64,000 nt of DNA. It comes from Fen-183 sp036504335. GTDB taxonomy: Bacteria; Acidobacteriota; Thermoanaerobaculia; UBA5066. The position numbers and the translations under genes were made by a program. Positions 48,887 to 57,949 of the stretch are shown piece by piece; position 1 is the first letter of the stretch, and every line of letters starts with the position of its first letter. The notes below the pieces were generated by a model. It was not told where the DNA came from and made no database searches. It worked only from the letters and a program-made list of their open reading frames with translations. The stretch spans positions 152,018 through 216,017 of the forward strand of contig DASXVJ010000035.1 of NCBI GenBank assembly GCA_036504335.1, read 5' to 3'.

Positions 48887-50121
48887 CAGAGCTTCATCGC
48901 CACGACCGGATCCAGCCGCGACGCCTCCCGGGCCGGGAACCACCCGGCGACGAGGCCGATCGCCCCGAGGATCCCGATCGTGATCGCCGCGACGAACGGG
49001 GACACCTCGGGAACTCCCACGTAGTCCGTGAGGCCGAACCGCGGGAAGACCGCGCAGAGGCCGAAGGAGACGGCGAACCCGATCGCGCCGCCGATGCCCG
49101 TCACGAGGAGCGTCTCGAGGAGGAACTGCCCGAGGATGAAGCGCTGCTTCGCCCCGAGCGCCATCTTGATCCCGATCTCCTTCGTGCGCTCCTCGACGAC
49201 GACGTTCATGATGTTCGAGACGCCGATGCCTCCCACGACGAGCGTCAGCGAGCCGACGACGCCGAGGAATCCCGTGAACGCGAGCATGAACGTGTCGAAG
49301 AACTTGAACTGTCCCGTCGTGTCCCAGACGGAGAGGGCTTCCTTGTCCTTCGGGTCGAACTTCTTGCGCTTGCCGAGGATCTCGAGGATGCGCGCCGTGA
49401 GGGGCTCGGTGTCGAACGCCGAGCTCGCCTGATAGATCACGTTGTTCACGTACTTCTCGCCCGTCAGCGCGCGGTACGTCGTGCCCGGGATCGAGGCCTT
49501 GTCGTTGTCGCGGCCGCTGTAGCTCGAGTCCTGGATCTTCGGCTTGAGGACGCCGATGACGAGGAACGGCGAGCTGCCGAGCATGACGGTCTTCCCGACG
49601 GCGTCCTCCGGCTTGCCGAACACGTTCTTCGCGAGCTTGTCGCCGAGAAAGACGACGCGGCGCTGCTCGGCCATGTCCACGGGGTCGATGAACCGGCCGC
49701 CGGCGTCCGGAATGAGGTTGCGCATCCGGCCGAACTCGGGCGAGACCCCCGAGACGTCGACGGGCCACGTCTTGAGGTCGAGGTGCAGCTTCATCGACGT
49801 CTGGTACTCGCTCGAGACGCCGGAGAGCCCCTCGGCCTCGCGGCGGATCGCGTCGACGTCCTCCTCGACGAGACGGATCCTCCGGCCCTTGCCGAGGCCC
49901 TGGTACGGGACCGACGTGAGGCCCGGCCACGCGATGCAGATCCGGTCCCCGAGGCCGGCGGTGCTCTTGATCATCTGCTTCTTGAGGCCCGTGCCGAACG
50001 CGAGGAGCAGCGTCACGGCCACGGTCCCCCAGACGATGCCGAACACGGTCAGGAACGTGCGGAGCTTCTGGCTGCGCACGTCGCGGAGGAGCTGGAGGAG
50101 CACTTCCCTCAGGCTGACCAT
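48886..50121 (-). CDS. MacB-type ABC permease (first of the pair)
   Basis: 411 residues with the same plan: N-terminal helix (LRTFLTVFGIVWGTVAVTLL), periplasmic MacB_PCD domain, C-terminal FtsX region GGIGVSNIMNVVVEERTKEI. Follows the membrane-fusion protein by 42 bases. Two permeases plus one ATPase is the arrangement seen in MacAB-like exporters of several phyla. Confidence 0.94.
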   Translation of the reverse strand: MVSLREVLLQLLRDVRSQKLRTFLTVFGIVWGTVAVTLLLAFGTGLKKQMIKSTAGLGDRICIAWPGLTSVPYQGLGKGRRIRLVEEDVDAIRREAEGLSGVSSEYQTSMKLHLDLKTWPVDVSGVSPEFGRMRNLIPDAGGRFIDPVDMAEQRRVVFLGDKLAKNVFGKPEDAVGKTVMLGSSPFLVIGVLKPKIQDSSYSGRDNDKASIPGTTYRALTGEKYVNNVIYQASSAFDTEPLTARILEILGKRKKFDPKDKEALSVWDTTGQFKFFDTFMLAFTGFLGVVGSLTLVVGGIGVSNIMNVVVEERTKEIGIKMALGAKQRFILGQFLLETLLVTGIGGAIGFAVSFGLCAVFPRFGLTDYVGVPEVSPFVAAITIGILGAIGLVAGWFPAREASRLDPVVAMKL

Positions 50122-50163
50122 CTCGTCATTCCGTAGGTGAAGAGGGGCACGGCGCCCATCTCT

Positions 50164-51282
50164 CTAGGAAATTTCCTTTGGCGGTCTCTGGACGACCTTG
50201 TCGCCCTTGGAGAGGCCGCTCACGACCTCGACGTTCATCCCGTCCGAGATGCCGAGCTTGACCTCGACCTTCTTCGGCTCGACCTTGCTGCCCTTGGCCT
50301 TCTCGTCCGGGATCTCGACGAAGCTCTTCTTGCCGCCGTCCTCCCACAGGACGAGGCGCTCGGGGATCGTGAGGACGTCCTTCTTCTCGCGGATGATGAG
50401 GTCGGCGTTCGCCGAGTACCCCGCGCGCAGCGTGATCTTCGGGTTCGCGTCGAGCTCGATCTCCACGTCGAAGAGCGTCGCGCCCTCCTTCTGCTGGGCC
50501 TGCGGGGCGATGCGGGACACCTTGCCCGTCACGACGTCCGTCGGGAGCGCACCGACCTTGATGCGGGCCGGCAGGTCGACGTGCAGCTTGCCGACGTCGA
50601 TCTCGTCGACCGTCCCCTTGAAGATGAGATCGGTCATGTCCGCGATCGTCGCCATCTCCGTGCCGGGCTGGTACGACGTGAGCGGGACGACGGGGTCGCC
50701 CGGGTTCACGAGGCGGGTCAGGATCGTCCCGGCCGCCGGCGCCCGGATGATCGACTCGAGCCCCGTCGTGGCCGTCTTCGCGAGGCTGCCCTTGCGCGTC
50801 AGGTCGCGGTCCTGCTCGGCCTTGTTGAGGGCCACCTTCGCGAGCTCGAAGCTCTCGCGCTTCTGGTCCACGTCCGACTTCGCCGTGATCCCCTGCCGAA
50901 ACAGCTCCTCGGCCCGGTCGAATTCGAGCTGGGCTCGCTGAAAGGTCGCCTTCGCGGATTCGACGGCGCGATCGACGCCGGTCAGCTCGAGCGGCGTCGG
51001 GTCGGGGCCGATCTCGAAGAGCGGGTCGCCGGCTTTCACCCGGTCGCCGACCTGGACCCGGCACACCCGAACGATGCCCGAAATCTTCGATTTGACCGAG
51101 AACTTCTGGCGGGGCTGGATCTGCCCGACCGCGACCGCCTTTTCGACGATCGACCCCGTCTGTGCGTCCTCGAGCTTCATCCCGCCGTCGACTTTCCTCG
51201 CGCCCCGGCTGACGGCGTAGACGCCCGTAGCCGCCCCGGCCAGAAGGATCAACCCGAGCAGGATCTTCAAGAGCTTGGCCAT
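50164..51282 (-). CDS. membrane-fusion (HlyD/MacA-like) efflux adaptor
   Basis: 372 residues. N-terminal anchor helix (LLKILLGLILLAGAATGVYA), biotinyl-lipoyl-like half-motifs (KISGIVRVCRVQVGDRVKAG and IIRAPAAGTILTRLVNPGDP) flanking a helical hairpin, then beta-barrel and membrane-proximal domains. First gene of the exporter operon with GGGAGG before the ATG. No TolC-like outer-membrane gene is present nearby. An AT-rich motif copy lies at its 3' end. Confidence 0.95.
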   Translation of the reverse strand: MAKLLKILLGLILLAGAATGVYAVSRGARKVDGGMKLEDAQTGSIVEKAVAVGQIQPRQKFSVKSKISGIVRVCRVQVGDRVKAGDPLFEIGPDPTPLELTGVDRAVESAKATFQRAQLEFDRAEELFRQGITAKSDVDQKRESFELAKVALNKAEQDRDLTRKGSLAKTATTGLESIIRAPAAGTILTRLVNPGDPVVPLTSYQPGTEMATIADMTDLIFKGTVDEIDVGKLHVDLPARIKVGALPTDVVTGKVSRIAPQAQQKEGATLFDVEIELDANPKITLRAGYSANADLIIREKKDVLTIPERLVLWEDGGKKSFVEIPDEKAKGSKVEPKKVEVKLGISDGMNVEVVSGLSKGDKVVQRPPKEIS

Positions 51283-51349
51283 GCCGATGCCTCCCGGGCG
51301 GAGCCCCGTTCTGAAAGGGGATACGCCCGGAACGCCGGAAAGTTCCGGG

Positions 51350-51847
51350 TCAGCGGACCATCGTGTTCGCGGGGAGGGCGACGCCCTCGGGCGTGTAGAG
51401 CGCCTGGATGCAGGCCATGCCCGACGTCGGGTGGTGATACACGTAAACGTAGTCGAACCCGCCGCCGTCGCGCAGCTTCAGCTCCGGGGGACGCAGCGCC
51501 GAGGACCGGTACGCCCGGACGAAGCCCGTGTCGAAGGGCGGAGTGTCCGAACAGCCGTGCTTGAACTCCCGGATCGGCTCCGTCGGGGTGAGGACGCGGA
51601 GCTTCAGCGCCGCCACGAGCGTCGTCGACTGCTCCGCCGTCAGCGGAAGAATGCAGGCGCCCGAGTTGAGCGTCCCGAACATCCGGCACTTCATGTCGGC
51701 GACGAGGATGCCCTCGCGCGCGAGCAGGGACTTCAGGTCGCGCGCGAGGTCGCCGCGCGCCCAGAGGTTCCACGCCCACTGGCACCCTCCCCCGCCGAGA
51801 AGAAGGCCCGCGGCGAGCGCGGCTCGGGTCAGGCGGCGGGCGTCCAC
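51350..51847 (-). CDS. small lipoprotein of unknown function
   Basis: 165 residues from GTG 51847. Lipoprotein signal with lipobox LLLGGGGC, then a Cys-containing mature domain (KCRMFGTLNSGACILPLTAE). No family recognised. TAGGAT is six bases before the GTG. Overlaps the end of the aconitase-like gene by 19 bases on the same strand. Confidence 0.7.
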   Translation of the reverse strand: MDARRLTRAALAAGLLLGGGGCQWAWNLWARGDLARDLKSLLAREGILVADMKCRMFGTLNSGACILPLTAEQSTTLVAALKLRVLTPTEPIREFKHGCSDTPPFDTGFVRAYRSSALRPPELKLRDGGGFDYVYVYHHPTSGMACIQALYTPEGVALPANTMVR

Positions 51848-53781
51848 GCCGTAATCCTACCCGCGAGGGCCGACGCCGCGACGACATACGGGCTCGCGAG
51901 GTACACGGAGCCCGGCCCGCTCCGGCCCGGGAAGTTGCGGTTGATCGCGCTGACGGTCACCTCGCCCGGCCGCGTCGAGACGCCCGGGCCCGCGGCGATG
52001 CAGGCGCCGCAGCCCGGCTCGATCGTGACGGCTCCCGCGCGCGCGAAGAGCTCGAGGTAGCCCTTCTCCCGGCACCATTCACGCACGTCCCGGCTCCCGA
52101 ACTGGACGTAGAACCGCACGCCGGGCGCCACGCGGCGGCCGCGCGCGAGACCTTCGGCGAGGACGGCCGCCAGCATCTCCATGTCCTCGCGCTTTCCGGC
52201 CGTGCACGACCCGCCGTACGCGATGTCGATCGGGACGGGTGCAGGCAGGTCGGCGATCCGGACGCCGTTGCCCGGGTCCCCCGGCAGGGCGACGAGCGGC
52301 GCGAGCGCCGAGACGTCGAGCGTGAGGACCGAGTCGTAAACGGCGCCGGGATCGGAGGCGAGCCCTTCGCAGGCGCGGCGGGCGCCGTCGAGGGGCAGGC
52401 CGCGCCTCCCGGCGAGGAACCGCGCCGTTTCCTCGTCCGCCGCGACGATCCCCGCGAAGGCGCCCGCTTCCGCCGCCATGTTCGTGAGTGTCGCGCGTTC
52501 GTCGACGGACATCGTGCGCACCGCCTCGCCGCCGTACTCGAGGACTTTCCCGATCGCCCCGCCGCTCCGGACGGCCGGGTGCGCGAGCAGGGCGAGCATG
52601 ACGTCCTTGGCCGCGACGCCGGCCGGCAGCGCGCCCGTCAGGTCCACGCGGATCGTCGCCGGGACCGTCACGCGCACGTCGCGCGAGAGCCACGCGCAGG
52701 CGACTTCCGAGGTCCCGATCCCGAACGCAAGAGCGCCGAGCGCGCCCGCATGTGTCGTGTGCGAATCGGAGCCGACCACGACCTGTCCGGGCAGCGCGTA
52801 GCGCTCGAGCATCAGGGAATGGCAGATCCCGTCGCCCGCGGCGTGCAGCTTCAGGCCCTGCGCGCGCGCGAACTCTTCCTGGCGCGCCGCGAGACCGTCC
52901 GCGAGCCCGAGGAGGCCGCGCCGGCGCCGCTCCTCCGGCATGACCTCTCCGAGGAGGGCGAGGTGGTCGCGGAAGAGGAGGACGCTCTCCGGGTCCGTGA
53001 CGCGCGCGGCGGCGCCGAGCCCGGCTTCGAAGGCGTTCGCCGCCATCGGCGTGACGTACTCGTGCGAGAACCGCCAGTCCGTCCGGACGAAGCCCGCGTC
53101 GCCGGGCTCCACCGCGGGGACCCCGGCGTGCCGGGCGAGGATCTTCTCGGCGAGCGTCATCGGGCGGGACTCCCGTCCGAACGGAGGCGGCGCGGCCCCC
53201 CCGGCGAGGCGGACGCGCGTGTACGCGAGGAGCCCGCCCGCCTCGACGACGCCCCGCGTCAAGGCATCCTCGCCGTCCGTGAAGAATGAGAGCGGGATCT
53301 CCTCGCCCCGGCGCACCCTCTCGAGGACGGAGAAATCCGTCGTGACGAGCATCCCGAGGTTGATCGCGTTCTGCCGGTAGATGCGCTCGAAGCTCTCCGC
53401 GACGAGGAGGCGGATGCCGGCCGCACGCTCGGCGTAAGGCGCCTGCTCGCGCGAGGAGCCCTTGCCGCGCCTGCGGCCCGCAACCGAAACGGCAAAGCCG
53501 CCGGCGCGCACCGCGCCTTCGCCGAACGGCGTCACGCGCGCGCCGCCGTCGGCGCACGTGACCCCGAGGTATGCGAAGCGGCCGAGCGCCTCGTCGTGGT
53601 GGAAGCACACCCACCCCGGCGTGATCTCGTCCGTCGAGATCTGGTCCCGAAGGGCGTGGGAGGCGTCGTTCGCGTCCCAGGCGAGATCCTCGCCCGCCAG
53701 CTGCCGGCGCACGGGCCCTGCGTCCTCGGTCAGGTACAGGATTCGGCCGCCGAAGCGCACCGAGCGACCCTCGCGGGACAT
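51829..53781 (-). CDS. aconitase-superfamily hydro-lyase with swivel domain first (LeuD-LeuC order)
   Basis: 650 residues from the ATG at 53781, which overlaps the helicase stop (TGATG). The N-terminal 190 residues are a swivel domain (SHALRDQISTDEITPGW, KGSSREQAPYAE, RIYRQNAINLGMLV); from about 205 (MTLAEKILARHAG) the LeuC/aconitase catalytic part follows with GSDSHTTHAGALG, and 4Fe-4S ligands Cys526, Cys591 and Cys594 (EPGCGACIAAGPGV). Catalyses a dehydration-rehydration of a 2- or 3-hydroxy acid: isopropylmalate, homocitrate or citrate are candidates. No other leu genes are near. Confidence 0.88.
   Translation of the reverse strand: MSREGRSVRFGGRILYLTEDAGPVRRQLAGEDLAWDANDASHALRDQISTDEITPGWVCFHHDEALGRFAYLGVTCADGGARVTPFGEGAVRAGGFAVSVAGRRRGKGSSREQAPYAERAAGIRLLVAESFERIYRQNAINLGMLVTTDFSVLERVRRGEEIPLSFFTDGEDALTRGVVEAGGLLAYTRVRLAGGAAPPPFGRESRPMTLAEKILARHAGVPAVEPGDAGFVRTDWRFSHEYVTPMAANAFEAGLGAAARVTDPESVLLFRDHLALLGEVMPEERRRRGLLGLADGLAARQEEFARAQGLKLHAAGDGICHSLMLERYALPGQVVVGSDSHTTHAGALGALAFGIGTSEVACAWLSRDVRVTVPATIRVDLTGALPAGVAAKDVMLALLAHPAVRSGGAIGKVLEYGGEAVRTMSVDERATLTNMAAEAGAFAGIVAADEETARFLAGRRGLPLDGARRACEGLASDPGAVYDSVLTLDVSALAPLVALPGDPGNGVRIADLPAPVPIDIAYGGSCTAGKREDMEMLAAVLAEGLARGRRVAPGVRFYVQFGSRDVREWCREKGYLELFARAGAVTIEPGCGACIAAGPGVSTRPGEVTVSAINRNFPGRSGPGSVYLASPYVVAASALAGRITAWTPAA
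51854..51859 (-). promoter_or_regulatory. -10 box (TAGGAT) of a leaderless lipoprotein gene
   Basis: Minus strand, six bases before GTG 51847, inside the end of the upstream gene. Confidence 0.4.
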
Positions 53782-55886
53782 CAGTTCACCACGTCCTCGG
53801 GATCGTCCTCGACCGTCGGGTCGTCCGCCTCGGCGAGGCGCGGGGCGGGCGGCGCGCCCGGCACCATCGGCAGCGCGGGGCCGGGCTCGAGGACCCAGCG
53901 CTCGAAGAGGTCGTCGGCGAGCTCGCGCAGGAACCGGCTCGGCTCGGTCACGACGACGATGCCGTACCGGTCGAACGCGGCGAGCGGGTGGACGAGGAAG
54001 AGCTCGTCCTTGGCGCGCGTCGCCGCGACGTAGAAGAGGCGGCGCTCCTCCTCGAGGCCCGGCGCCGTCCGGGCGGCCCGCACGTTCGGGAAACGGTCCT
54101 CGATGAGCCCGATCACGAAGACGGCCCGCCACTCGAGGCCCTTGGCCTGGTGGACCGACGAGAGGACGAGGCGCTCGTCCTCCTTCTCCCCCGCGATGGT
54201 CGTCTCGCCCGTGGGCTCGCCGAAGAGCGTGACCTCCTGGAGGAAGCTCTCGACGCCGTCGTACGGGAGCGCGAACTGCGCGAGCGCCTCGAGGTCGTCC
54301 AGGCGGGACTGGTGGTTGTCGAACTTCGACTTCGCGACGTCGGAGTACCCGCCGTCGTCCACGACGAAGCGGATCGCCTCGGCCGGAGCGGAGAGAAGGG
54401 ACGGGCGACGCAACGCCTCCAGCGTCGCCGCGAGCTTCTTCAGGCCGCCCTGCGCGCCCGCGGGCGCCTTCCGGAAGTCCGTCCGGCAGAACGCTCCGAC
54501 GGGGTCCGGCAGGTCGCCCACGGCCGTCCAGAGCGTCGCGGCCGTGCGCTCGCCCACCTTCGGGAGGAGCTTCAGGAGGCGCTTGAACGACGTCTCCTCC
54601 TTCGGGTTCACGAGGAGGCGCAGGTACGCGAGGACGTCCTTGACGTGCTGCTGCTCGAAGAAGCGCAGGCCCGACCGGATCTCGTACGGGATGCCGCGGC
54701 GCGTGAGCTCGATCTGGAGCTCGAGGGCCTGGTGGTGGGCACGGTAGAGAACGGCGATCTCGTTCAGCGGGGTCCCCTCGTCGCGCAGCTCGAGGACGCG
54801 CTGCGCGACGAACTCCGCCTGCTGCGAGACGTCCGAGGCGCCGACGACGGCCACGGGCACGCCGGACGGCCGCACGGGCTTGAGCGTCTTCTCGAAGCGC
54901 CTCGTGTTCTGCGCGATCGAGGCGTCCGCGAGGCGCAGGATCTCGGGCGTCGAGCGGTAGTTCGTCTCCAGCGGAAAGACCGACGTGCCCGGGTGGCGGT
55001 CCGGAAAGCCGAGCAGCGCCTCGAAGTCGGCACCGCGGAACGAGTAGATGGACTGCGCGTCGTCGCCGACGACCATCACGTTCGGCTTCTCGACGTCCTG
55101 CACGACCATGTCCACGAGGTCGGCCTGCAGGTGGTTCACGTCCTGGTACTCGTCCACGAGGACGTGCTTGAACCTCGCGCCGAACGACCGGCGGATCTCC
55201 GGGCGCTCGAGCATGAGCCGCTTCCAGTTCAGGAGGAGGTCGTCGTAGTCCATTCCGTTCGCGAGGACCTTCCGCTCGAGATTGCGGTGGACGACCGTGC
55301 GGATCGCGTCGATCTGCGGGAGGAAGTGCGGGTGATCCTCCGTGATGACGTCGTCGAGCTTCCGTCCCGTGTTGACGCACAGGGACACGATCGCGCGCAG
55401 GACGTCGCCCTTCGGGAAGCGCCGCTCCGTGACGGGCACGCCGACGTCGGACGTCGCGGATTCGAGGAGATCCTTCGTGTCTTCCGAGTCGAGAATCGTG
55501 AAGTTCGGCTTGAAGCCGAGGAGCTCGGCGTGCGGGCGGAGGAGGCGCGAGGCGACCGAGTGGAACGTTCCGGCCGTCGCGCGCACGAGGTCGGCGCCGA
55601 TGAGGGCCTCGACGCGCCGCTTCATCTCGCGCGCCGCGCGGTTCGTGAACGTGAGGAGGAGGAGCGACGACGGGTCGGCCCCGTCCTCGATGAGGCGGGA
55701 GACGCGGTAGACGAGCGTCCGTGTCTTGCCCGAGCCCGCCCCCGCCACGACGAGCGTCGGACCGTCCGGCGCGAACACGACCGCCTTTTGCTCGTCGTTC
55801 AGCTCGCGCGCGTAATCGACGCGGTAGCTCTTCGCCACCGCGCGCCTGAGCACGTACCTGCGGGTCGCGGGCGGGCCGTCCTTCAC
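53781..55886 (-). CDS. UvrD/PcrA/Rep-type superfamily I DNA helicase
   Basis: 701 residues. Motif I AGAGSGKTRTL, Ia TFTNRAAREMK, II VDEYQDVN, III DDAQSIYSFRGAD, V/VI VHQAKGLEWRAVFV and EERRLFYVAATRAKDELF are all present. The 3'-5' helicase family acts in repair, replication restart and removal of proteins from DNA. C-terminal tail is acidic and Pro-rich. TAATCT lies exactly six bases before the GTG at 55886. Co-transcribed with the aconitase-like gene. Confidence 0.95.
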   Translation of the reverse strand: MKDGPPATRRYVLRRAVAKSYRVDYARELNDEQKAVVFAPDGPTLVVAGAGSGKTRTLVYRVSRLIEDGADPSSLLLLTFTNRAAREMKRRVEALIGADLVRATAGTFHSVASRLLRPHAELLGFKPNFTILDSEDTKDLLESATSDVGVPVTERRFPKGDVLRAIVSLCVNTGRKLDDVITEDHPHFLPQIDAIRTVVHRNLERKVLANGMDYDDLLLNWKRLMLERPEIRRSFGARFKHVLVDEYQDVNHLQADLVDMVVQDVEKPNVMVVGDDAQSIYSFRGADFEALLGFPDRHPGTSVFPLETNYRSTPEILRLADASIAQNTRRFEKTLKPVRPSGVPVAVVGASDVSQQAEFVAQRVLELRDEGTPLNEIAVLYRAHHQALELQIELTRRGIPYEIRSGLRFFEQQHVKDVLAYLRLLVNPKEETSFKRLLKLLPKVGERTAATLWTAVGDLPDPVGAFCRTDFRKAPAGAQGGLKKLAATLEALRRPSLLSAPAEAIRFVVDDGGYSDVAKSKFDNHQSRLDDLEALAQFALPYDGVESFLQEVTLFGEPTGETTIAGEKEDERLVLSSVHQAKGLEWRAVFVIGLIEDRFPNVRAARTAPGLEEERRLFYVAATRAKDELFLVHPLAAFDRYGIVVVTEPSRFLRELADDLFERWVLEPGPALPMVPGAPPAPRLAEADDPTVEDDPEDVVN

Positions 55887-55892
55887 GGCCGG

Positions 55893-55898
55893 AGATTA
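55893..55898 (-). promoter_or_regulatory. -10 box (TAATCT) of the leaderless helicase gene
   Basis: Minus strand, six bases before GTG 55886. The divergent permease has TAGGCT at 55917-55922. Confidence 0.45.
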
Positions 55899-55931
55899 CC
55901 CCTCCGGGCCGCCTGCTAGGCTTCCCCGCGC

Positions 55932-57293
55932 GTGATCGAAGGACGCCGCGGCACGACGCAGCTCGTGAGGGCCCTCGGGCTCTGGGACTGCGTCCTGTAC
56001 GTCGCCGGTTCGATGATCGGGAGCGGGATCTTCCTCTCGGCCGGCAACGTCATCCGCAAGGCGACCTTCCCCTCGTGGATCGTCGTCGTCTGGGTGATCG
56101 GCGCGGTCCATGCGGCAGCGGCCGGGCTCACGTACGCCGAGCTCGGCGCGCGCCGCCCCGAAGCCGGCGGCCCCTACGTGTACCTCTCGGAGACGTTCGG
56201 GCCGATCTGGGGCTTCCTCTACATGTGGGCGCTCGTCTTCGTCGTCATGCCGGGAACGGTCGCCGCCCTCTCGACGGCGTTCGCGGAGTTCCTCGGGTCG
56301 TTCTTCCCGGCGCTCGGCACGGCCGCGCCCGCCTTCTCCGCCATGGGCCTTCCGGTTTCGCAGGGCCAGCTCGTCGCGATCGCGACGGCGTTCGCGCTCT
56401 CGGCGTGGAACGTCCTCGGGATCAAGGAGGGTGGCCGGCTGAACTCCGTCCTGACGGTCGTGAAGATCGGCTCCGTGATCGCGCTCGTCGGCTTCGGCCT
56501 GACGGCCGCGAACGCCGTGCGCCCGTCCCTCGCGTTCCCGCCGATGTCCGCGCCGCTGGCGATCTCCGTCGGCGGGGCGCTCGCGGGCGTCCTCTGGGCG
56601 TACGACGGCTGGATCAACCTCTCGGCGCTCGGCGCCGAGGTCAAGAACCCGAAGCGCGACATCCCCGGAGGAATGATCCTCGGCGTCGGCGCGGTCGGCC
56701 TCCTCTACCTCGGCGCGAACGCGGTCTATCTCGGCGCCGCGCCCGCGGCCGTGCTCGCCGCCTCGCCCCGCGCCGCCGAGACCGCCGTGAAGGTCCTCTT
56801 CGGCGACGGCGCGGCGCGCTGGCTCTCGATCGCCGTGATCGTCTCCGTCCTCGGCTCCCTCGCCGCGAACATCATCCCGGCGCCGCGCATCGCGTGGGCG
56901 GCCGCAAAGGACGGCCGCCTCCCCGCGCCGTTCGCGAGCCTCCACCCGACCCACGCGACGCCCGCCTTCGGGCTCGCTTTTCAGGCCGTCTTCGCGGCGG
57001 CGCTCACCCTCTCGGGAAAGTTCGACGAGCTCGTCGCGACCGTTTCCTTCGCGGCGACGTTCTTCTACGCGCTCGGCGGCGCGGCTCTCTTCGTCTACCG
57101 GCGGCGGCAGCCCGAGGCCCCGTGGAAGACGCCCGGATACCCGTGGATCCCCGCGTTCTACGTGGCGACGTCGCTCGTCTTCACGGCCGCCATCGCCCTC
57201 GACGCTCCGAAGGACGCCGTCCGCGGCCTCCTGATCCTCGCGGCGGGCGTCGCGGTCTACGCATGGCAGGGGCGGCGCCGGGCCCCGCGCTAA
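55932..57293 (+). CDS. APC-superfamily amino-acid permease
   Basis: 453 residues, about twelve membrane segments. The start GLWDCVLYVAGSMIGSGIFL has the GSGIF substrate-site motif of APC transporters, and GLTYAELGARRPEAGGPYVY and VLWAYDGWINLSALGAEVKN are also conserved. Probably an amino-acid antiporter or symporter of the LAT/SteT type. The final four bases overlap the end of the convergent gene. Confidence 0.92.
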   Translation: MIEGRRGTTQLVRALGLWDCVLYVAGSMIGSGIFLSAGNVIRKATFPSWIVVVWVIGAVHAAAAGLTYAELGARRPEAGGPYVYLSETFGPIWGFLYMWALVFVVMPGTVAALSTAFAEFLGSFFPALGTAAPAFSAMGLPVSQGQLVAIATAFALSAWNVLGIKEGGRLNSVLTVVKIGSVIALVGFGLTAANAVRPSLAFPPMSAPLAISVGGALAGVLWAYDGWINLSALGAEVKNPKRDIPGGMILGVGAVGLLYLGANAVYLGAAPAAVLAASPRAAETAVKVLFGDGAARWLSIAVIVSVLGSLAANIIPAPRIAWAAAKDGRLPAPFASLHPTHATPAFGLAFQAVFAAALTLSGKFDELVATVSFAATFFYALGGAALFVYRRRQPEAPWKTPGYPWIPAFYVATSLVFTAAIALDAPKDAVRGLLILAAGVAVYAWQGRRRAPR

Positions 57294-57949
57294 CGCGTCG
57301 GCCCGGAGAAGCGTTTCGCCTCTCGAGATTTCTCATCTTCGGAGCACGGGAAGCCGAAGGTGGCGTCGAACGCGCAGCCGGGCTTTCGCTCGCCGCGCAC
57401 GAGCTTCTGCGGCGCCGTGAAGCGTTCAGGCCAGACGAGACCGAGAAAATCCTTCGAATACGACCCGAACTCCGCGACGGCCGGGAGAAGCGGGGCGAGA
57501 GCGAAGAGCGCGTCGCGCATGCCGCGTGAGACCAGCGCCGCGGCCTTCTCGCGCGCCGGAGCCGCGCGCTCGCCCGCGAACGACGAAAGAGCCGTCGCGA
57601 ACGTCCCGCCGGAGCCCGTGAAATTCACGCATGCGTCCGGGGCGCGGACCGAGGAGCACGCGGGGATTTCTTCGAATGACGAGAGAACGAGCCGGCGGGT
57701 CAGCGTCTCGCCGTCCGGGAGGCGCCGGATCGATTCCGTCGAGTCGCGGCCGGAGGGATCCTGAGAAGAAACGAACACGAACCGCCCGGCCCCCGCGTCG
57801 AGGAGCAGCCGCGTCGTGTCTCCCCTCCCCTGTTCCCTTTCAAAGAAAATCGAAAGACGCCATTTCCCGAACGAAAAATGCCACCTCGCGGGCGCCGCCG
57901 CAGCGACGTGGGCGGACAGGAGGAACACCGCGGCGAAAGCGGCTCTCAA
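57290..57949 (-). CDS. secreted hypothetical protein
   Basis: 219 residues from TTG 57949, which overlaps the upstream HD-GYP stop as TTGA and opens a signal peptide (RAAFAAVFLLSAHVAAAAPA). The mature part (WHFSFGKWRLSIFFEREQGR, RLVLSSFEEIPACSSVRAPD, FGFPCSEDEKS) has four Cys, perhaps two disulfides. No family recognised. Contains several AT-rich motif copies (57447, 57662, 57835). Translationally coupled to the GAF signalling genes. Confidence 0.65.
   Translation of the reverse strand: MRAAFAAVFLLSAHVAAAAPARWHFSFGKWRLSIFFEREQGRGDTTRLLLDAGAGRFVFVSSQDPSGRDSTESIRRLPDGETLTRRLVLSSFEEIPACSSVRAPDACVNFTGSGGTFATALSSFAGERAAPAREKAAALVSRGMRDALFALAPLLPAVAEFGSYSKDFLGLVWPERFTAPQKLVRGERKPGCAFDATFGFPCSEDEKSREAKRFSGPTR

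Noticed and set aside
53782..55380. Upstream extension of the aconitase-like frame through the helicase gene
   Set aside because: Pro/Arg-rich shadow sequence; the helicase frame has all seven motifs, and the ATG at 53781 gives a complete swivel domain.
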